Shown here piece by piece: positions 46,601 to 56,786 of a stretch of DNA of 64,000 nucleotides. A program made the position numbers and the translations under genes. Source of the stretch: Mortierella alpina (Eukaryota > Mortierellomycota > Mortierellomycetes > Mortierellales > Mortierellaceae). The stretch is taken from positions 992,001 to 1,056,000 of the forward strand of contig JANATF010000003.1 of the NCBI GenBank assembly GCA_029449245.1. Reading direction: 5' to 3'. The first letter of the stretch is position 1, and each line of letters starts with the position of its first letter. The notes beneath the pieces were generated by a model. The model ran no database searches. It was not told where the DNA came from and saw only the letters and a list, made by a program, of their open reading frames with translations.

Positions 46601-47523
46601 AATCATTAAGGCTAAGAAGGCTCATGACTTTAGCGACATTGATGCCAACAGTCGCGGAGGACACATGTACACTCTTGGCGTGACAGAGGTGAAGAAGGAT
46701 GATTTTCGACAGGCAGTGGCTCAGAACATTGTGCAACTGGAGTCGGCCTTGACGGCAAGCGTGAAACATATGATGTCGGCGAAGAAGAGCCTCGAAGTAT
46801 CGGCGCTCTTCTTTCGATGACTGCCCATTATTTATCAGTAACGATTCACCAAACCAATTTCAGTTCTGCATGTTAAAATGCATCACTTCCGCAACATTGA
46901 CCAGGACGATGTGCGGTCCCTGTTCAACGCGTTTTCGTGAGAGCCACAAAGCCAACCAACACGTCATTCACTCTCACAAGGCAAGCGAGTGTCAAGAACG
47001 CTAGTACATCACCGCCCCTTAGAGCAGGGGAGATTTCACTCGCTGTTTGGCCAATTGACACAGTCCCAACGATTCACAGATTCCCAAAGACCAGTGGGTG
47101 ATGCAGTCAATGATTACAGGACCAGTTGGGCGTACTGGCATAAACATTGGTGCAATGAAAAGTTGGATCGAGAAGCCTTTAAAAGAGGCAACAGTGACCA
47201 AGGACTTGTGGGATCCCTGCTCAACAGCTTAGAGGCGAAGTCGCTAAGCCAACCAACACAGCCATTGCACTCTCACAAAAAAATGAGCGAACGGTGCTGA
47301 TGCATGACTAACCCTGACGAGAAGGGGGCAGCACCTGCTGTTTGACCAATTAACACAATCCCACCAATCCACAGGCTTTACTGACGATGCAGCTAAAGAC
47401 CTGGAACAGCTGGGCGTGCCGAACGATGCCATTCTCGCACTTCGGAAAGTGATTAAGGATGTGTCACATGTTACCTTAGACAGAGAGAACGATGACGGAT
47501 AAGCGAAAAGAAAAAGAGACAGT
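46601..47523 (+). pseudogene. Decayed coding relic with a diverged internal duplication
   Basis: Short frames give protein-like text without a full gene. Segment 46940-47105 and segment 47235-47395 resemble each other (AAGCCAACCAACAC, CACTCTCACAA, TGTTTG.CCAATT.ACACA) and code LFGQLTQS and LFDQLTQS. The second continues to VPNDAILALRKVIKDVSHV before a stop at about 47500. Neither frame is intact. Origin unknown. Confidence 0.4.
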
Positions 47524-47536
47524 CGACACACGTAAG

Positions 47537-47540
<4 letters not shown>

Positions 47541-47632
<92 letters not shown>
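47541..47632 (+). repeat. GA dinucleotide microsatellite
   Basis: About 46 uninterrupted GA units. Confidence 0.97.
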
Positions 47633-47633
<1 letters not shown>

Positions 47634-47923
47634 GCGTGTGGTGTTGGGAGGGATGAAGCGACAGTATAACGAGAAGGGTAATGAAGAGAGTAAGAGAGTA
47701 ACGGAAAGAGAAGGACGATGATGAGTGTGGTAGGTAAAGAAAAAGGGTTGGGTATATGTAACGGGGGAGTAGGAACTAGGAGTGAGGAGTGACGGGGAAG
47801 TGGCAAAAATAATGACGTCAATGTATTTATTTCCATTCCGTTCAGGAAATAACAGATTACTTTGCCACCGTTCCCTCGTTCGTTCACTGCCACTCCCACG
47901 CCCTTTCTTCATTCTTCTTTTGC

Positions 47924-48010
47924 AGCATGGGAGCACTGCGGAAAAGACGAGAAAGAAAATGCTGCATGGGGGCACTGCGGGAAAGACGAGAAAGAAGTTC
48001 TGCATGTGGG
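47924..48010 (+). repeat. Minisatellite of about 39-bp units, array 2
   Basis: Two to two and a half units of the same minisatellite as at 46447-46600, in the same orientation, about 1.4 kb apart. Confidence 0.85.
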
Positions 48011-48539
48011 GGCCATTCTTGACGCTTGGCTGAGCCTAAATCAAAGTTCCTGACCAAAAGGCAAAACTTTGGACCTCTTGATGGCCACACCGACAAAGCA
48101 TCAACCAAATGCGCATAGATGAAAAGCGCGCAATGGAACTTTCCTGTATAAAACCTCAGGAAAGAAAGTTGGTTGGTCTTGGAGGAACCTCAACCGGGCA
48201 AACGTGAAGCAGTGTAAAGAAATGTCAGGGATACAGGTGTTTCGTTCCCTCTTGAAGTTGTGATATCCTCAAGATTGTATAAAGACTTTGAACCCTTTTC
48301 CCTCCACTTCCCATACCCATCTTTTCCATCTTCCATATTCCATCCTCTCGAAAAATGTCCGACATATCCGACATTTACGACAGTGCTATGCTTAAAGCAC
48401 GCCACTTCTGTCCATGCCTTCTTCACCGCATCTAGCCAAGGTTGCCCGCCTAGTGTCTGCCTTCATAATAGTCACTTATTGACGGTCTCTGCCGATTAAC
48501 GGACTATCGAAGATCGTCCCAGAATGCGCTATATCACGG
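48011..48539. other. Intergenic, no gene recognised
   Basis: Unique-looking sequence between minisatellite array 2 and the peptidase pseudogene; nothing recognised. Confidence 0.45.
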
Positions 48540-48897
48540 AGAGCTCTAACATGGGGCACCAAGAGAAACCCATCTCCAACCAACCAATCGGCATCGGTTA
48601 CTTTCTGCTTGCCTCCCGAAGCAAAGTACTGCTTAATCATGGATCCAAAGACATCGGCGATGGACTAGTTCAAAGCGCCGGTCTGGTACCTGGACCAGCT
48701 GAAGGAGACGAGCTTTCATTTGAAGCGGTGGCTCGAGCTTTGTGGATGGCAGGAATATCGTTGAGAGTCTTTTGGGCGATCGCACGGCTCTCTGCAGAAA
48801 CATCGCTGTTCTCAGCAATATGTTTCAAAACATACGATGGGATGATTGAGCAGGGCCTGGTTCGTTGTTGGCTAGGCTTCTGAGCGGGGCTGGCCAT
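48540..48897 (-). pseudogene. Protealysin-type M4 metallopeptidase, internally deleted copy
   Basis: Minus strand. From the start at 48897 a peptide with CSIIPSYVLKHIAEN and LNDIPAIHKARATA copies the N-terminal propeptide of the intact gene at 49503-50666. Right after this, the minus strand resumes at the part matching ALNESISDVFGSMIKQYF and the following segment (48540-48690). The whole centre, including the HELTH zinc site, is missing. A partial duplicate that lost its catalytic core. Confidence 0.75.
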
Positions 48898-49502
48898 GCT
48901 GTTAGTGTTGGATCCGTTTTGTGTGTGAATGTGGGCAGTTGTTTTTAAGGCGAGGGTTTTCAAGAATTGGCAGCGTTTAGAGCCGTCAGCACCTTTTATA
49001 TAATCAAGATTCTTTACACGTGAAAATTTCTGTGCTCCATCCTTGCTGCCTTGTATCAATAGCCCATACGATGAAATATATTTCTGGATTAACCATACAA
49101 TAAAAAAATCTTCATATAGTAATATTACGGAGGAAAGATATGGGAGTTGGAAATACGGTCAAACAGCGTCTGGAAGTAACGATGAAGAGGAGAGGAGGGA
49201 AACAAAAGTATGAAGTAGTCCGAGGATTCCAAAGTGGAATCCCGTTGCTTTATTTATAAGTTATTAATACATCCACATAATAAGAAAGAAGGAGACACCA
49301 GTAAAACCTCTCGGAAAATGGGCTATGTACAACTGAGAGGAAAGGATTGTCTTCAAGGATATCACCATAACTATACAAAATAAAAATAAAATGAATTGAT
49401 CCGCTCCAAGAGTCGTATGTCCTTGCTGTTCCACCCACGATTTGGGACGGAGCCAGACCTACTTTACAGCACCGCCAGACAAAGTCCACAACCATGAGCT
49501 GC
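48898..49502. other. Intergenic between the two peptidase copies
   Basis: AT-rich, no gene recognised; 3' flank of the intact peptidase gene and upstream sequence of the deleted copy. Confidence 0.45.
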
Positions 49503-50666
49503 TTAGAGGACCTGCACCGCCCTCCATGCATCCCTCACCGCCTTCAACGCGACTGGCCCATAAATCTGCGCATGCCTGCAGGTTAAATCTGCAAAAGTCC
49601 TGAATGTAGTCGTCGTGTCGACATTCTGCAAATCAGGATCCGTCAGACTCGCGTACCAAATCCTTCCGGTTATATCCCATGAATATCCTCCGATCGCAGT
49701 CGCCGCAAGAAAGAATGCATGGTTCGGAATACCCGAGTTGATATGAACGCCACCGAAATCCCCCTCTGGATCATTCTCAGAGACTTGATAGTCGTCCAGT
49801 CTCGCCGGTTGAGGGTCTCTGCCGATCTGCGGATTGTCGTAGGCAGTCCCAGGTGCCTTCATACTACGAAGAGCTTTTGCACCTTTCACCAGGAAAAGGC
49901 TTTCTCCAATCAACCAATCGGCATCACTTGCTTTCTGCTTCCCACCAGGAGCAAAGTACTGCTTGATCATGGAGCCGAACACGTCGGAGATGGACTCGTT
50001 CAAAGCGCCAGCCTGGTACTCATATGGAAGATTCGCGGTGTGCTGGGTGACCCCATGCGTCAACTCATGGCCGGTGATGTCCAGATTATTGGTGAAGCTG
50101 CCGAATATCTTGCCATCACCTTTACCAAAAGCCATCTCAGCCCCATCCCAGAATGCATTATCGTAGCCAGGAGTCTCGCCGTCGTCGTCGTCAAAATTAA
50201 CGCTACCAACAAGGTTCATACCATTGTCGTCGATCGAGTTACGGTGGAAAACTTCATAGAAGAAGTCAAAGACCTGCCCGAATTGTGCATAGACATTACT
50301 GGCGCTCGGGTCGTCTGGAGTCACACCCCCTTCAAGGAACAGTAGGCTTCCCGGCAATCGATGAGTGTTACGGGAGTCGTAAAGCATTCGATACAAATGC
50401 CGGGCTGGATGTGCATGGGCTGCAAGCGCCATGGCGGTCCGTGCAGCTGGAGGATTGCGTTGAGTGGTGGCCCGAGCTCTGTGGAGGGCAGAGATATGGC
50501 CGAGAGTCCTCAAGGCGGCGGTTTTAGATTCGACAGTGGTTTCCGCGCTGCGAGAAATATGTCTCAAAACGTGGGGTGGGATGATCGAGCAGCAGGAGCA
50601 GGATCCCGCTGCCTGGTGGAAAGCCTTCTGGGAGGCGTTGGCCGTGCGGTTGATGGCGTGATCCAT
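49503..50666 (-). CDS. M4 (thermolysin-family) metallopeptidase, protealysin type
   Basis: 387 aa from the start at 50666 (MDHAINRTANASQ; an in-frame ATG at 50732 adds 22 residues). The short propeptide carries CSIIPPHVLRHI, the signature of protealysin-like proteins, and there is no signal peptide. The catalytic part has GHELTHGVTQH (zinc ligands and Glu), ALNESISDVFG (third ligand Glu) and GGVHINSGIPNHAFF with the catalytic His. All key residues are present. Predicted zinc endopeptidase. The family is mainly bacterial and there are no introns, so ancient transfer from bacteria is likely but not shown here. A deleted copy lies 0.6 kb downstream. Confidence 0.9.
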   Translation of the reverse strand: MDHAINRTANASQKAFHQAAGSCSCCSIIPPHVLRHISRSAETTVESKTAALRTLGHISALHRARATTQRNPPAARTAMALAAHAHPARHLYRMLYDSRNTHRLPGSLLFLEGGVTPDDPSASNVYAQFGQVFDFFYEVFHRNSIDDNGMNLVGSVNFDDDDGETPGYDNAFWDGAEMAFGKGDGKIFGSFTNNLDITGHELTHGVTQHTANLPYEYQAGALNESISDVFGSMIKQYFAPGGKQKASDADWLIGESLFLVKGAKALRSMKAPGTAYDNPQIGRDPQPARLDDYQVSENDPEGDFGGVHINSGIPNHAFFLAATAIGGYSWDITGRIWYASLTDPDLQNVDTTTTFRTFADLTCRHAQIYGPVALKAVRDAWRAVQVL

Positions 50667-51687
50667 TTGGTTTGGTACGATTGATGGAGGGGGAGGTTGT
50701 TTCTTGTAGTATATGAGTATACTGAAGTGCAAGTAGGATAGGGTATTGGAATATGAATACTCCTTTTATACTGTCAATGGCCTGCAAGACTCTCAAATCG
50801 TCGTAGGGAAACTGCTACTAAGCGGAGGGCGGAATGGCCCAAAGACTGTTTAGTATAATTATAACGTAACTGTTAATACTCATTTTTGTCTCACATGTGC
50901 CATTCTTTTACATTAATGTACGGACCACGCTGATTCAAGCTCCAATTAGACGTCTTTCACGCCTGCAGGTCCAGCTCCGAGCAGAGTTGTGAGCCTAGTC
51001 GTTCGTTCTTCTAGACCGATGACATACTGAGCGCGAGTACTCGACTATGCATCACATGCGGAGGTATTATTAAATCATCGTGCCCGGGCAACTCTGCCAA
51101 TGACGGTGGGAAACAAATGAAACAGTCTGTGCCCAGACAACACTAAGTCTCAAAAATTGAGTGGCTGTGTCGCTGTCTAGACGCGAGCTTTTCTAGGCGC
51201 CCAAAATTAAGAACTTAAATCATAGCGCCCAGACCAGTAACAGTTCCCACGACTGAAACATTCGAAATTAAAGTTAAGCTGAGTCACAGAGCAAAAAAAA
51301 GCTATTCCCATGGTCAATAGAAGTATTGCCTGCGTATCAAAATGAGTTGAGAAAGCCTTGTCCAGACTGCACCAGTCTGTCTCTCTTTGGAAGATTGCAC
51401 AGCCACCACCGTGGGAGTCTAGAGTGCACAGCTCTCTCGCAGGCTCATGACTGAGGGACTGTCAAAATAATCAACCACCAAAAAAGCTGCATAGTCCACG
51501 TCTATTTAATGGTCCATCCGCCACACATGTTTTTTCTTTTTTCACTCGCTCCTCACACTTCTCCCATACCAACAATGTAAGTGGCCCTCAACATTCACTC
51601 TCGTTCATATTATTATGGGCACTAGATAAGAACACTTAAGCATTGTTTCACTTTTTAAATGGGTTTAGATCAACCAAAAGACACGTT
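50667..51687. repeat. Repeat-rich intergenic region
   Basis: No gene recognised. Holds members of the dispersed short-repeat family: CAGTCTGTGCCCAGAC near 51132, CTCAAAAATTGAGTGGCTGTG near 51151, TTCCCACGACTGAAAC near 51243, and an arm (51238-51305) that returns inverted at 56131-56196. The last 150 bases are the likely promoter of the next small gene. Confidence 0.6.
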
Positions 51688-51981
51688 ATGGTCAAAAGCT
51701 CTCAGATCTTCATGCTGTTATGTGTAATTTTCACACTGACAACGGGGAGTGTCAAGGCCGCCTACTCTTGGCAGAGTCTCTTTGACCGATATAGCCTCCA
51801 ACTAAACCAACTCGACAACAAAATTAAGAGCGCTCAGAACGATATTGATTCAGCCAGCACTTTCTATCAAGCAGGAATGCTTGCCCGTGAGAACATGAAA
51901 GTCTTGCGGGAGGAAGAGCATTTTTATGAGACTGGTATCCAGAGTCTCCTCGCAATCCCTATTGTGCTACGTCACGCGTGA
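51688..51981 (+). CDS. Small secreted protein, C-terminus remade by tandem duplication
   Basis: 97 aa from the ATG at 51688, with signal peptide MVKSSQIFMLLCVIFTLTTG and a short helical mature part (YSWQSLFDRYSLQLNQLDNK...). An upstream in-frame ATG (51643) is rejected because it would bury the signal peptide. An 80-90 base stretch at about 51890-51977 is repeated at about 51978-52057 with changes and small deletions. The current stop lies at the joint, so the frame after the first copy is probably not original. May be a shortened gene. Function unknown. Confidence 0.5.
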   Translation: MVKSSQIFMLLCVIFTLTTGSVKAAYSWQSLFDRYSLQLNQLDNKIKSAQNDIDSASTFYQAGMLARENMKVLREEEHFYETGIQSLLAIPIVLRHA

Positions 51982-52057
51982 GAACATAAAAGTCTTGCGG
52001 GAGGAAAAGAGACTGGTATCCAGACTTTCCTCGCAATCCCTTTTGTGCTACGTCACA
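51890..52057 (+). repeat. Tandem duplication of 80-90 bp
   Basis: GTGAGAACAT(A/G)AAAGTCTTG...CGTCAC occurs twice in a row; the second copy lacks about ten bases and has several substitutions. Confidence 0.9.
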
Positions 52058-52157
52058 AAAGTTACGCTTCGAATGCATGTATCGAATATCCGAATCGAAG
52101 TTCAAACGACCAAGTTTAATCAATTGATAGTGGAACAAATATCAGGGGGGCATGGGA

Positions 52158-52560
52158 CTAGAAAAAATACGTCGCATTAGCGACCCATTGACCATCAACA
52201 TTATCGATAGCAAGCATTGTGTCCTTTTTAAACTTGATAAATGCATTAGGAATGATCAGTTCCATTTTTCTCGCCAATATCGTGAGAGCGTTTTCCAAGG
52301 CTGAAATGGCTTGTTCTAAATCATTCTGTGATGGATTTGGACCTGGACTTGGGATGAAAAGATATGTCGACTTGATCGAAGAGCGGTTCTGGGAATCCAT
52401 TGATCTTTAAATATACGTTAGTCCAGTGAAATACAATCCTAATGTTTGCAAAGCGCCATAACATCTACTTACTGAAGTCAAAGGTCAGAGTTTGTGTGAT
52501 GGTTCTTGCAAGATGGTTCGTCACAGTGTTGATGCAATCTGAATATTGAGAAAGAATGAG
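52158..52560 (-). CDS. Possible small two-exon gene, uncertain
   Basis: The minus strand has a frame at 52158-52400 (MDSQNRSSIKSTYLF..., helix with LEQAISALENALTIL) and, upstream, a possible exon at about 52475-52535 ending in a GTAAGT donor after TTTGACTTCA. Joined phases do not clearly agree, so the model is incomplete. No family recognised. May be a relic. Confidence 0.3.
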
Positions 52561-53029
52561 TTGAGTCGTGCTGCCGGTAGCCTGAAGTTGGGACTCTATT
52601 TATCGCACTGCGTCTCAGTAGCCACTTTATTCCCACACAGTCCTATGGGAAAGGCATGTAGAAATTTTTAGTTATGGTCTCAGATAGCGACTCTCAAAAA
52701 TTGAGTGGCTGTGCAGCCTGGACCACATCTTGTCGTGTATATAGAAACGGACACAAATTTAGGCAACGGGGATTGGCTCGGTTATAAGATAATTTTAGTC
52801 ATGGGACAAGCTAGGTGGCTCCGGCACAGCGTCAAATGGTCACTGTTGAGGACACTCAAACAGATCCAACAGACAGATACAACAAACTTCAACTGGTCTG
52901 TGAATAAAAGTGAAACTTCCCACGCCTAAAGCTAGATCTGTGGGCTATGTTCTCACTGCACGGCTTCATTCATGTTTAAACTTCGTGGAACGGTCTAGGC
53001 CGTAGTTCTGGGAAGGCAGTGGTCGATCT

Positions 53030-53842
53030 AGGGGAAGGTCCAGACGCGAGTTTGTGTGATCCAATGTGGCCCGGTCCCACTGAAAAATTTTCCCTGCAGT
53101 GGTGGCTACGCTCAGGAATGAAAAATTTTAGGCACACTGAAAGCGTTGTTTTGTGATGATTGCAACGGCAATTTCGTGGAGTTTTGCCCTGAAGGTCGCA
53201 AGCGCAATGATGTGAAAGACGAGCTCGAACAGACTGACATTTACGACGATATGAAGAAGTACCGGCCATCATTCAAACCCACACCACAGCACCCCGACAA
53301 CTGGGACTTCTGGACCTATGAGTTGGAACAAGCACGGAACTTGTGTCTCGACTCTTTGGCCTGGTTGCGATGGCGACCAGGATCTGCATGCATACTTCAA
53401 CAAACCATTGGCACTCCGCAAGCAGTATAACATTTACAAGGCGCTATAGAATGCCGGTATCACACCCAGACCAAGCTTTGATAGCCCCAGGGATCCCAAA
53501 CAGAATGAAAAGTACTCCGTTGATGCTATACTCGCTGCTATTAAGGATGAATGGAATGTTGAGGCTGCCGTTAATTGCGGTAATTGCAAGCCAGGAAAGA
53601 AAGGAGATCCATTGGAGGTAAATGGTGTAATTCTTTTTGCCATCGGATACATGGCTGAAAACTTTACTGATCGTGGAGGAAAACTTTACTGATCGTGCAA
53701 AATAGATTCATCTCTTTTTCAATGTGAGAAACAAGGACATTTATGAACTCACCGATGCGATCCCGTCCAATATGGACTGCCCCCGCACGAGAAAGGTGGT
53801 ATATTGGAAAAAGCAACCGCTTCAAGAGAGGGGTATTATGTC
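53030..53842 (+). pseudogene. RNase T2 gene relic (5'-truncated, frameshifted duplicate)
   Basis: 53147-53700 copies the RNase T2 gene at 62067-62810 from the DDCDGN segment onward. It keeps TDIYDDMKKY and the WTYE part but loses the frame in the catalytic EWNKHG segment and again later, so it cannot make an active enzyme. The 3' flank to 53842 also matches that of the intact gene (to 62966). The 5' flank 53030-53150 matches 61575-61685, but about 600 bases including promoter, signal peptide and the first half of the gene are gone between them. Confidence 0.85.
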
Positions 53843-53881
53843 ATGTGCAATATTCACCAGAGTCCAGTAGTAAGTACACAG

Positions 53882-54122
53882 AGATACGAACGCGTCTACT
53901 ATCGTAGACTCCTTAACAAAGACCAACGAGTCCAATCAAAACAGTGAAAGTGCTTGCCTAGAAGATACAAAATGTCATATCTAGAAGCTTGGCTCCAGGT
54001 ACCAATCATGGACCTTCGCCAGCACGAACTACATGAACCAGAAAGATGTTCCTGGTCCGGATCAGTCATCCGGTACCCATGCTATGTAGTATTGGCGTAA
54101 CGTCTAATGAATTAGGATCATG
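53882..54122 (+). repeat. Dispersed repeat, copy 2
   Basis: Reverse complement of 30745-30985 over about 240 bases. It sits in a stretch of about 490 bases (53843-54333) that is absent at the matching place after the RNase T2 gene (62966), so the stretch behaves as an insertion in this copy, or a deletion in the other. Confidence 0.8.
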
Positions 54123-54329
54123 ACCAATCATTCAGAAGTTAGGACACGCGCCAGGCTATAGCCTTCCGCTATCCATCTCTTGGCAATGACTCCTTCACCT
54201 ATCTATCTACCCAACATTACATCTCTGTAGTAACAATAAACATGTATAAATACTGGTGTGTGGTCAGTGTGGACCGACATCTTTTTCTCACTTACTTTCC
54301 TACCATAAAACTTGCCTACACGTTTCATG

Positions 54330-54495
54330 TCATGATGAGGCTATGTTCAGTATCGGCGAGCTGTATCGCGATGGTAAAGGCATTTTGAAAGATCAGAGCC
54401 AGGCTTTGGAATGGTATGCTAAGGCACGGTGCAGGATGGCAGAGGCTAGCGATCGAATTAAAGAATTGCCCGATGAAAGAATTGCAGCGAAATAA
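54330..54495 (+). pseudogene. Sel1-like repeat fragment
   Basis: One helix-turn-helix Sel1 unit is visible (AMFSIGELYRDGKGILKDQ, then ALEWYAKARC), ending at a stop after about 50 residues. Sel1 proteins are built from many such units and are common in these fungi, so this is a single left-over unit. The ends of the same piece (GATGAGGCTATGTT and GCGAAATAAAAGTTAA) reappear joined at 62967-63006. Confidence 0.6.
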
Positions 54496-55055
54496 AAGTT
54501 AAGAGCAATTTCTACGAACGAGTGGAAAGAAGGTTTCTATGACCCTGGTAAGAGTCTGTCGACGAGGAATCTTTTCAAATAGGGAATGTTTGCGTTGTTT
54601 AACACTCTTCCGTTGTTTGTGAACAATTGGTTCTTTTGGATGGTGGAGCCGTTTAGATTGACTGAAAAAGTCCTTGTCTGCGAAAACGAATCAAGTGCAA
54701 GGCGAGACCATGTCGCGTACGTTGTTTGCTACAACAACTCATTCAAGACAAGACAAATCATGCGCAAGCGGGTCAAAGGCGATTCTCCCTCAGCAAAGCA
54801 AAGCCGTCGTGTGTTGGACATGGATATTGAAATTAACCGATATCCAACCAGCAACGTCGTGGTTTACCAGCCACCGGGGAATGTTCAAAAACCGACATGC
54901 TTTCTTCAGGTACGCTGCAATGAATTGAGCAGATATGTTTATTGGTCGACAGGTCATTTGGTCCTCGACCGCCTTGATTCATGGCTGTAAGGTATTCATG
55001 ATGTAAGTCTAATCAAGATTTATTTTTTATCATTTAAAAAACAATACAAAAAGTC
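54496..55055. other. No gene recognised
   Basis: A plus-strand frame at 54586-54990 (134 residues) shows no domain or signal peptide and lies between relics; not called as a gene. Confidence 0.4.
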
Positions 55056-55487
55056 CTAGACTATAGGAAGATCACTGTTGAAAGGTCCTGCCTGCTCAAA
55101 AGGAAAATACCACCAAACCTCATGGAACAGCTTGTTTCCAATTATCCAGAAGTGAACTTTTACGAGTTCGGTATTGAAGGGGCCTCGTAAAACAACCTGA
55201 GAGACTGTGTCATCGAAGGTGACCGTTAACTCTCCTTTGAAGGTAGACTTTGAATCTTTTTTGAAGGTGACCGTTGACTCTCCTTCGACCTGTGACTCAC
55301 CTCTTTTGAGCTCAAAGCTAATCCAAACGAAATCTTTGAACACAGTTACAGTGCCAAATCCAAAATCAGCGCTAACATTCGCTCCGTAAGACTTTGATCT
55401 GGAGATGATGCTAACTTCAGGTTTTGACAATCTCTGAGGTGTTATGTTGAGAAAATCCAGAACTTGCTTTTCCAATAGGCTTGCCAT
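55056..55487 (-). CDS. Small hypothetical protein with internal repeat
   Basis: 143 aa, no intron, start at 55487 (MASLLEKQVLDFLNITPQRL). No signal peptide. The rest alternates hydrophobic and polar residues and looks like an all-beta domain. STVTFKKDSKSTFKGELTVT is part of two near-identical strands, which come from a short DNA duplication (GTGACCGTTRACTCTCCTT twice, 55219-55285). Function unknown. It stands alone in a repeat-rich setting but is intact. Confidence 0.5.
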   Translation of the reverse strand: MASLLEKQVLDFLNITPQRLSKPEVSIISRSKSYGANVSADFGFGTVTVFKDFVWISFELKRGESQVEGESTVTFKKDSKSTFKGELTVTFDDTVSQVVLRGPFNTELVKVHFWIIGNKLFHEVWWYFPFEQAGPFNSDLPIV

Positions 55488-56786
55488 TGGGTTGTTTTTG
55501 CTGTTTTCGCTCTAATAATCTCAACTTGATTACCTCTATGTTTGGAGAAGGAATGGAGCCAAGATGAATGAGTACTGATGAAAAGTATCATTGGGTCAGC
55601 AAAGAAAACAGTGCTATCCCTTGATCATAACCGTGAAGTCCTATCTGTGGTCTTACTTGTTGGTGTATGGTTATGATGGTGTGGCTTCGTTGATGTTGAG
55701 GAGTTGTGTTTAAAGGAATGTTGGTGTTTATATAGACAGCGAGCATTCGTTTGCAATCCTTAATCCAGCCTATAAAATTTCTAATGCTACCCCACTCAAT
55801 GGCAGTGTTGCCTGGATACGGACAACTATCCGACTCAGTGGCAGTGTTGCCTGGACACGGACTGCTTCAGTTTGGTAATTTCCCGTAGTCAATGGCGGTA
55901 CCAGGGCACGGATTGTTTCAGTTCGCTGTTTCCCATGGACAACATCTTGGCCAACTCTAAGCCTGCGTAGACCAGCACTAACAGCCAGTTGTGGAGGACC
56001 GAGACGCATGTAGGAAGCACAGAGAAAAATACGTTGTGTATGCTTCACAGAGTACACACCACGAGCCTAGTGAAGAGATGCAGTAACAGCGGACGGAAGT
56101 TGCTAGTCTAAACGAGGGCATACAAAAAGCTTTTTTTTTGCTCTGTGGCTCAGCTTAACTTTTATTTCGAATGTTTCAGTCGTGGGAACTGTTTATTTAA
56201 GTTGATTCGCAATTTCCCACAGTTGTGGCAGTGTCGCCTGGACACGGACTGTTTATTCGCAACCTGTGGATTCATGTATGGAACGCGTCTGGCCACTTCA
56301 TTGGCTAAGTTTGTTTCCGCCCCTTCTGTCCCCTGCTAGCATTGGTGCTTCAATGATTCTAACGCGGGAGGGCATTCATGAACGCTTCGTTGACTCGGGA
56401 GATGATGGACTACGGTATCTTGGAAGCGTCTTAGGGTGTCTTGGGTATCGGGCCGTGGATTCTTCATGCCACAGGAAGACATCCAGCCCATGCAATTTTC
56501 TAATGTCACCCGTGGTAGTGTTGCCTGGACACGGACAGCGCCAATTTCCCACAGCGCCTAGAGCGGAGAACATCTTGCCAACTTAACAGCACCTACGCTT
56601 GATCTAGTATATTATTCCTTGGGTTTCTTTGGTGCTTATCGGTAAATATGCCATTTTGGCTGTTACACTACTTCTGCTCAATGGCTCTTCTGCTCAGTTG
56701 CTTTCCAAGCGTAGCCAATTTTTCTGTTCAGCCGCTTTTGCATTTTATTTTACCTTCTTTATTAAAAAACTTCAGCCCTCAAAACT
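55488..56786. repeat. Repeat-rich intergenic region, densest for the CCTGGACACGGACTG family
   Basis: No gene recognised. Copies or variants of GCCTGGACACGGACTG occur near 55811, 55850, 56233 and 56523, most preceded by GGCAGTGTYG. An arm at 56131-56196 is the reverse complement of 51238-51305 and includes TTTCAGTCGTGGGAA. Confidence 0.75.

Noticed and set aside
46447-48010. Repeats at 46.4 and 47.9 kb as a CRISPR-like array
   Set aside because: Units are contiguous and imperfect with no spacers of regular length, in a eukaryotic setting; they are minisatellites.
48524-48883. Plus-strand frame over the peptidase pseudogene, with a similar one at 49719-50345
   Set aside because: Both are antisense shadows of the M4 peptidase sequence, which is why they resemble each other.
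54586-54990. 134-codon plus-strand frame
   Set aside because: No signal peptide, domain or repeats of coding type; lies between relics, so chance openness is likely.
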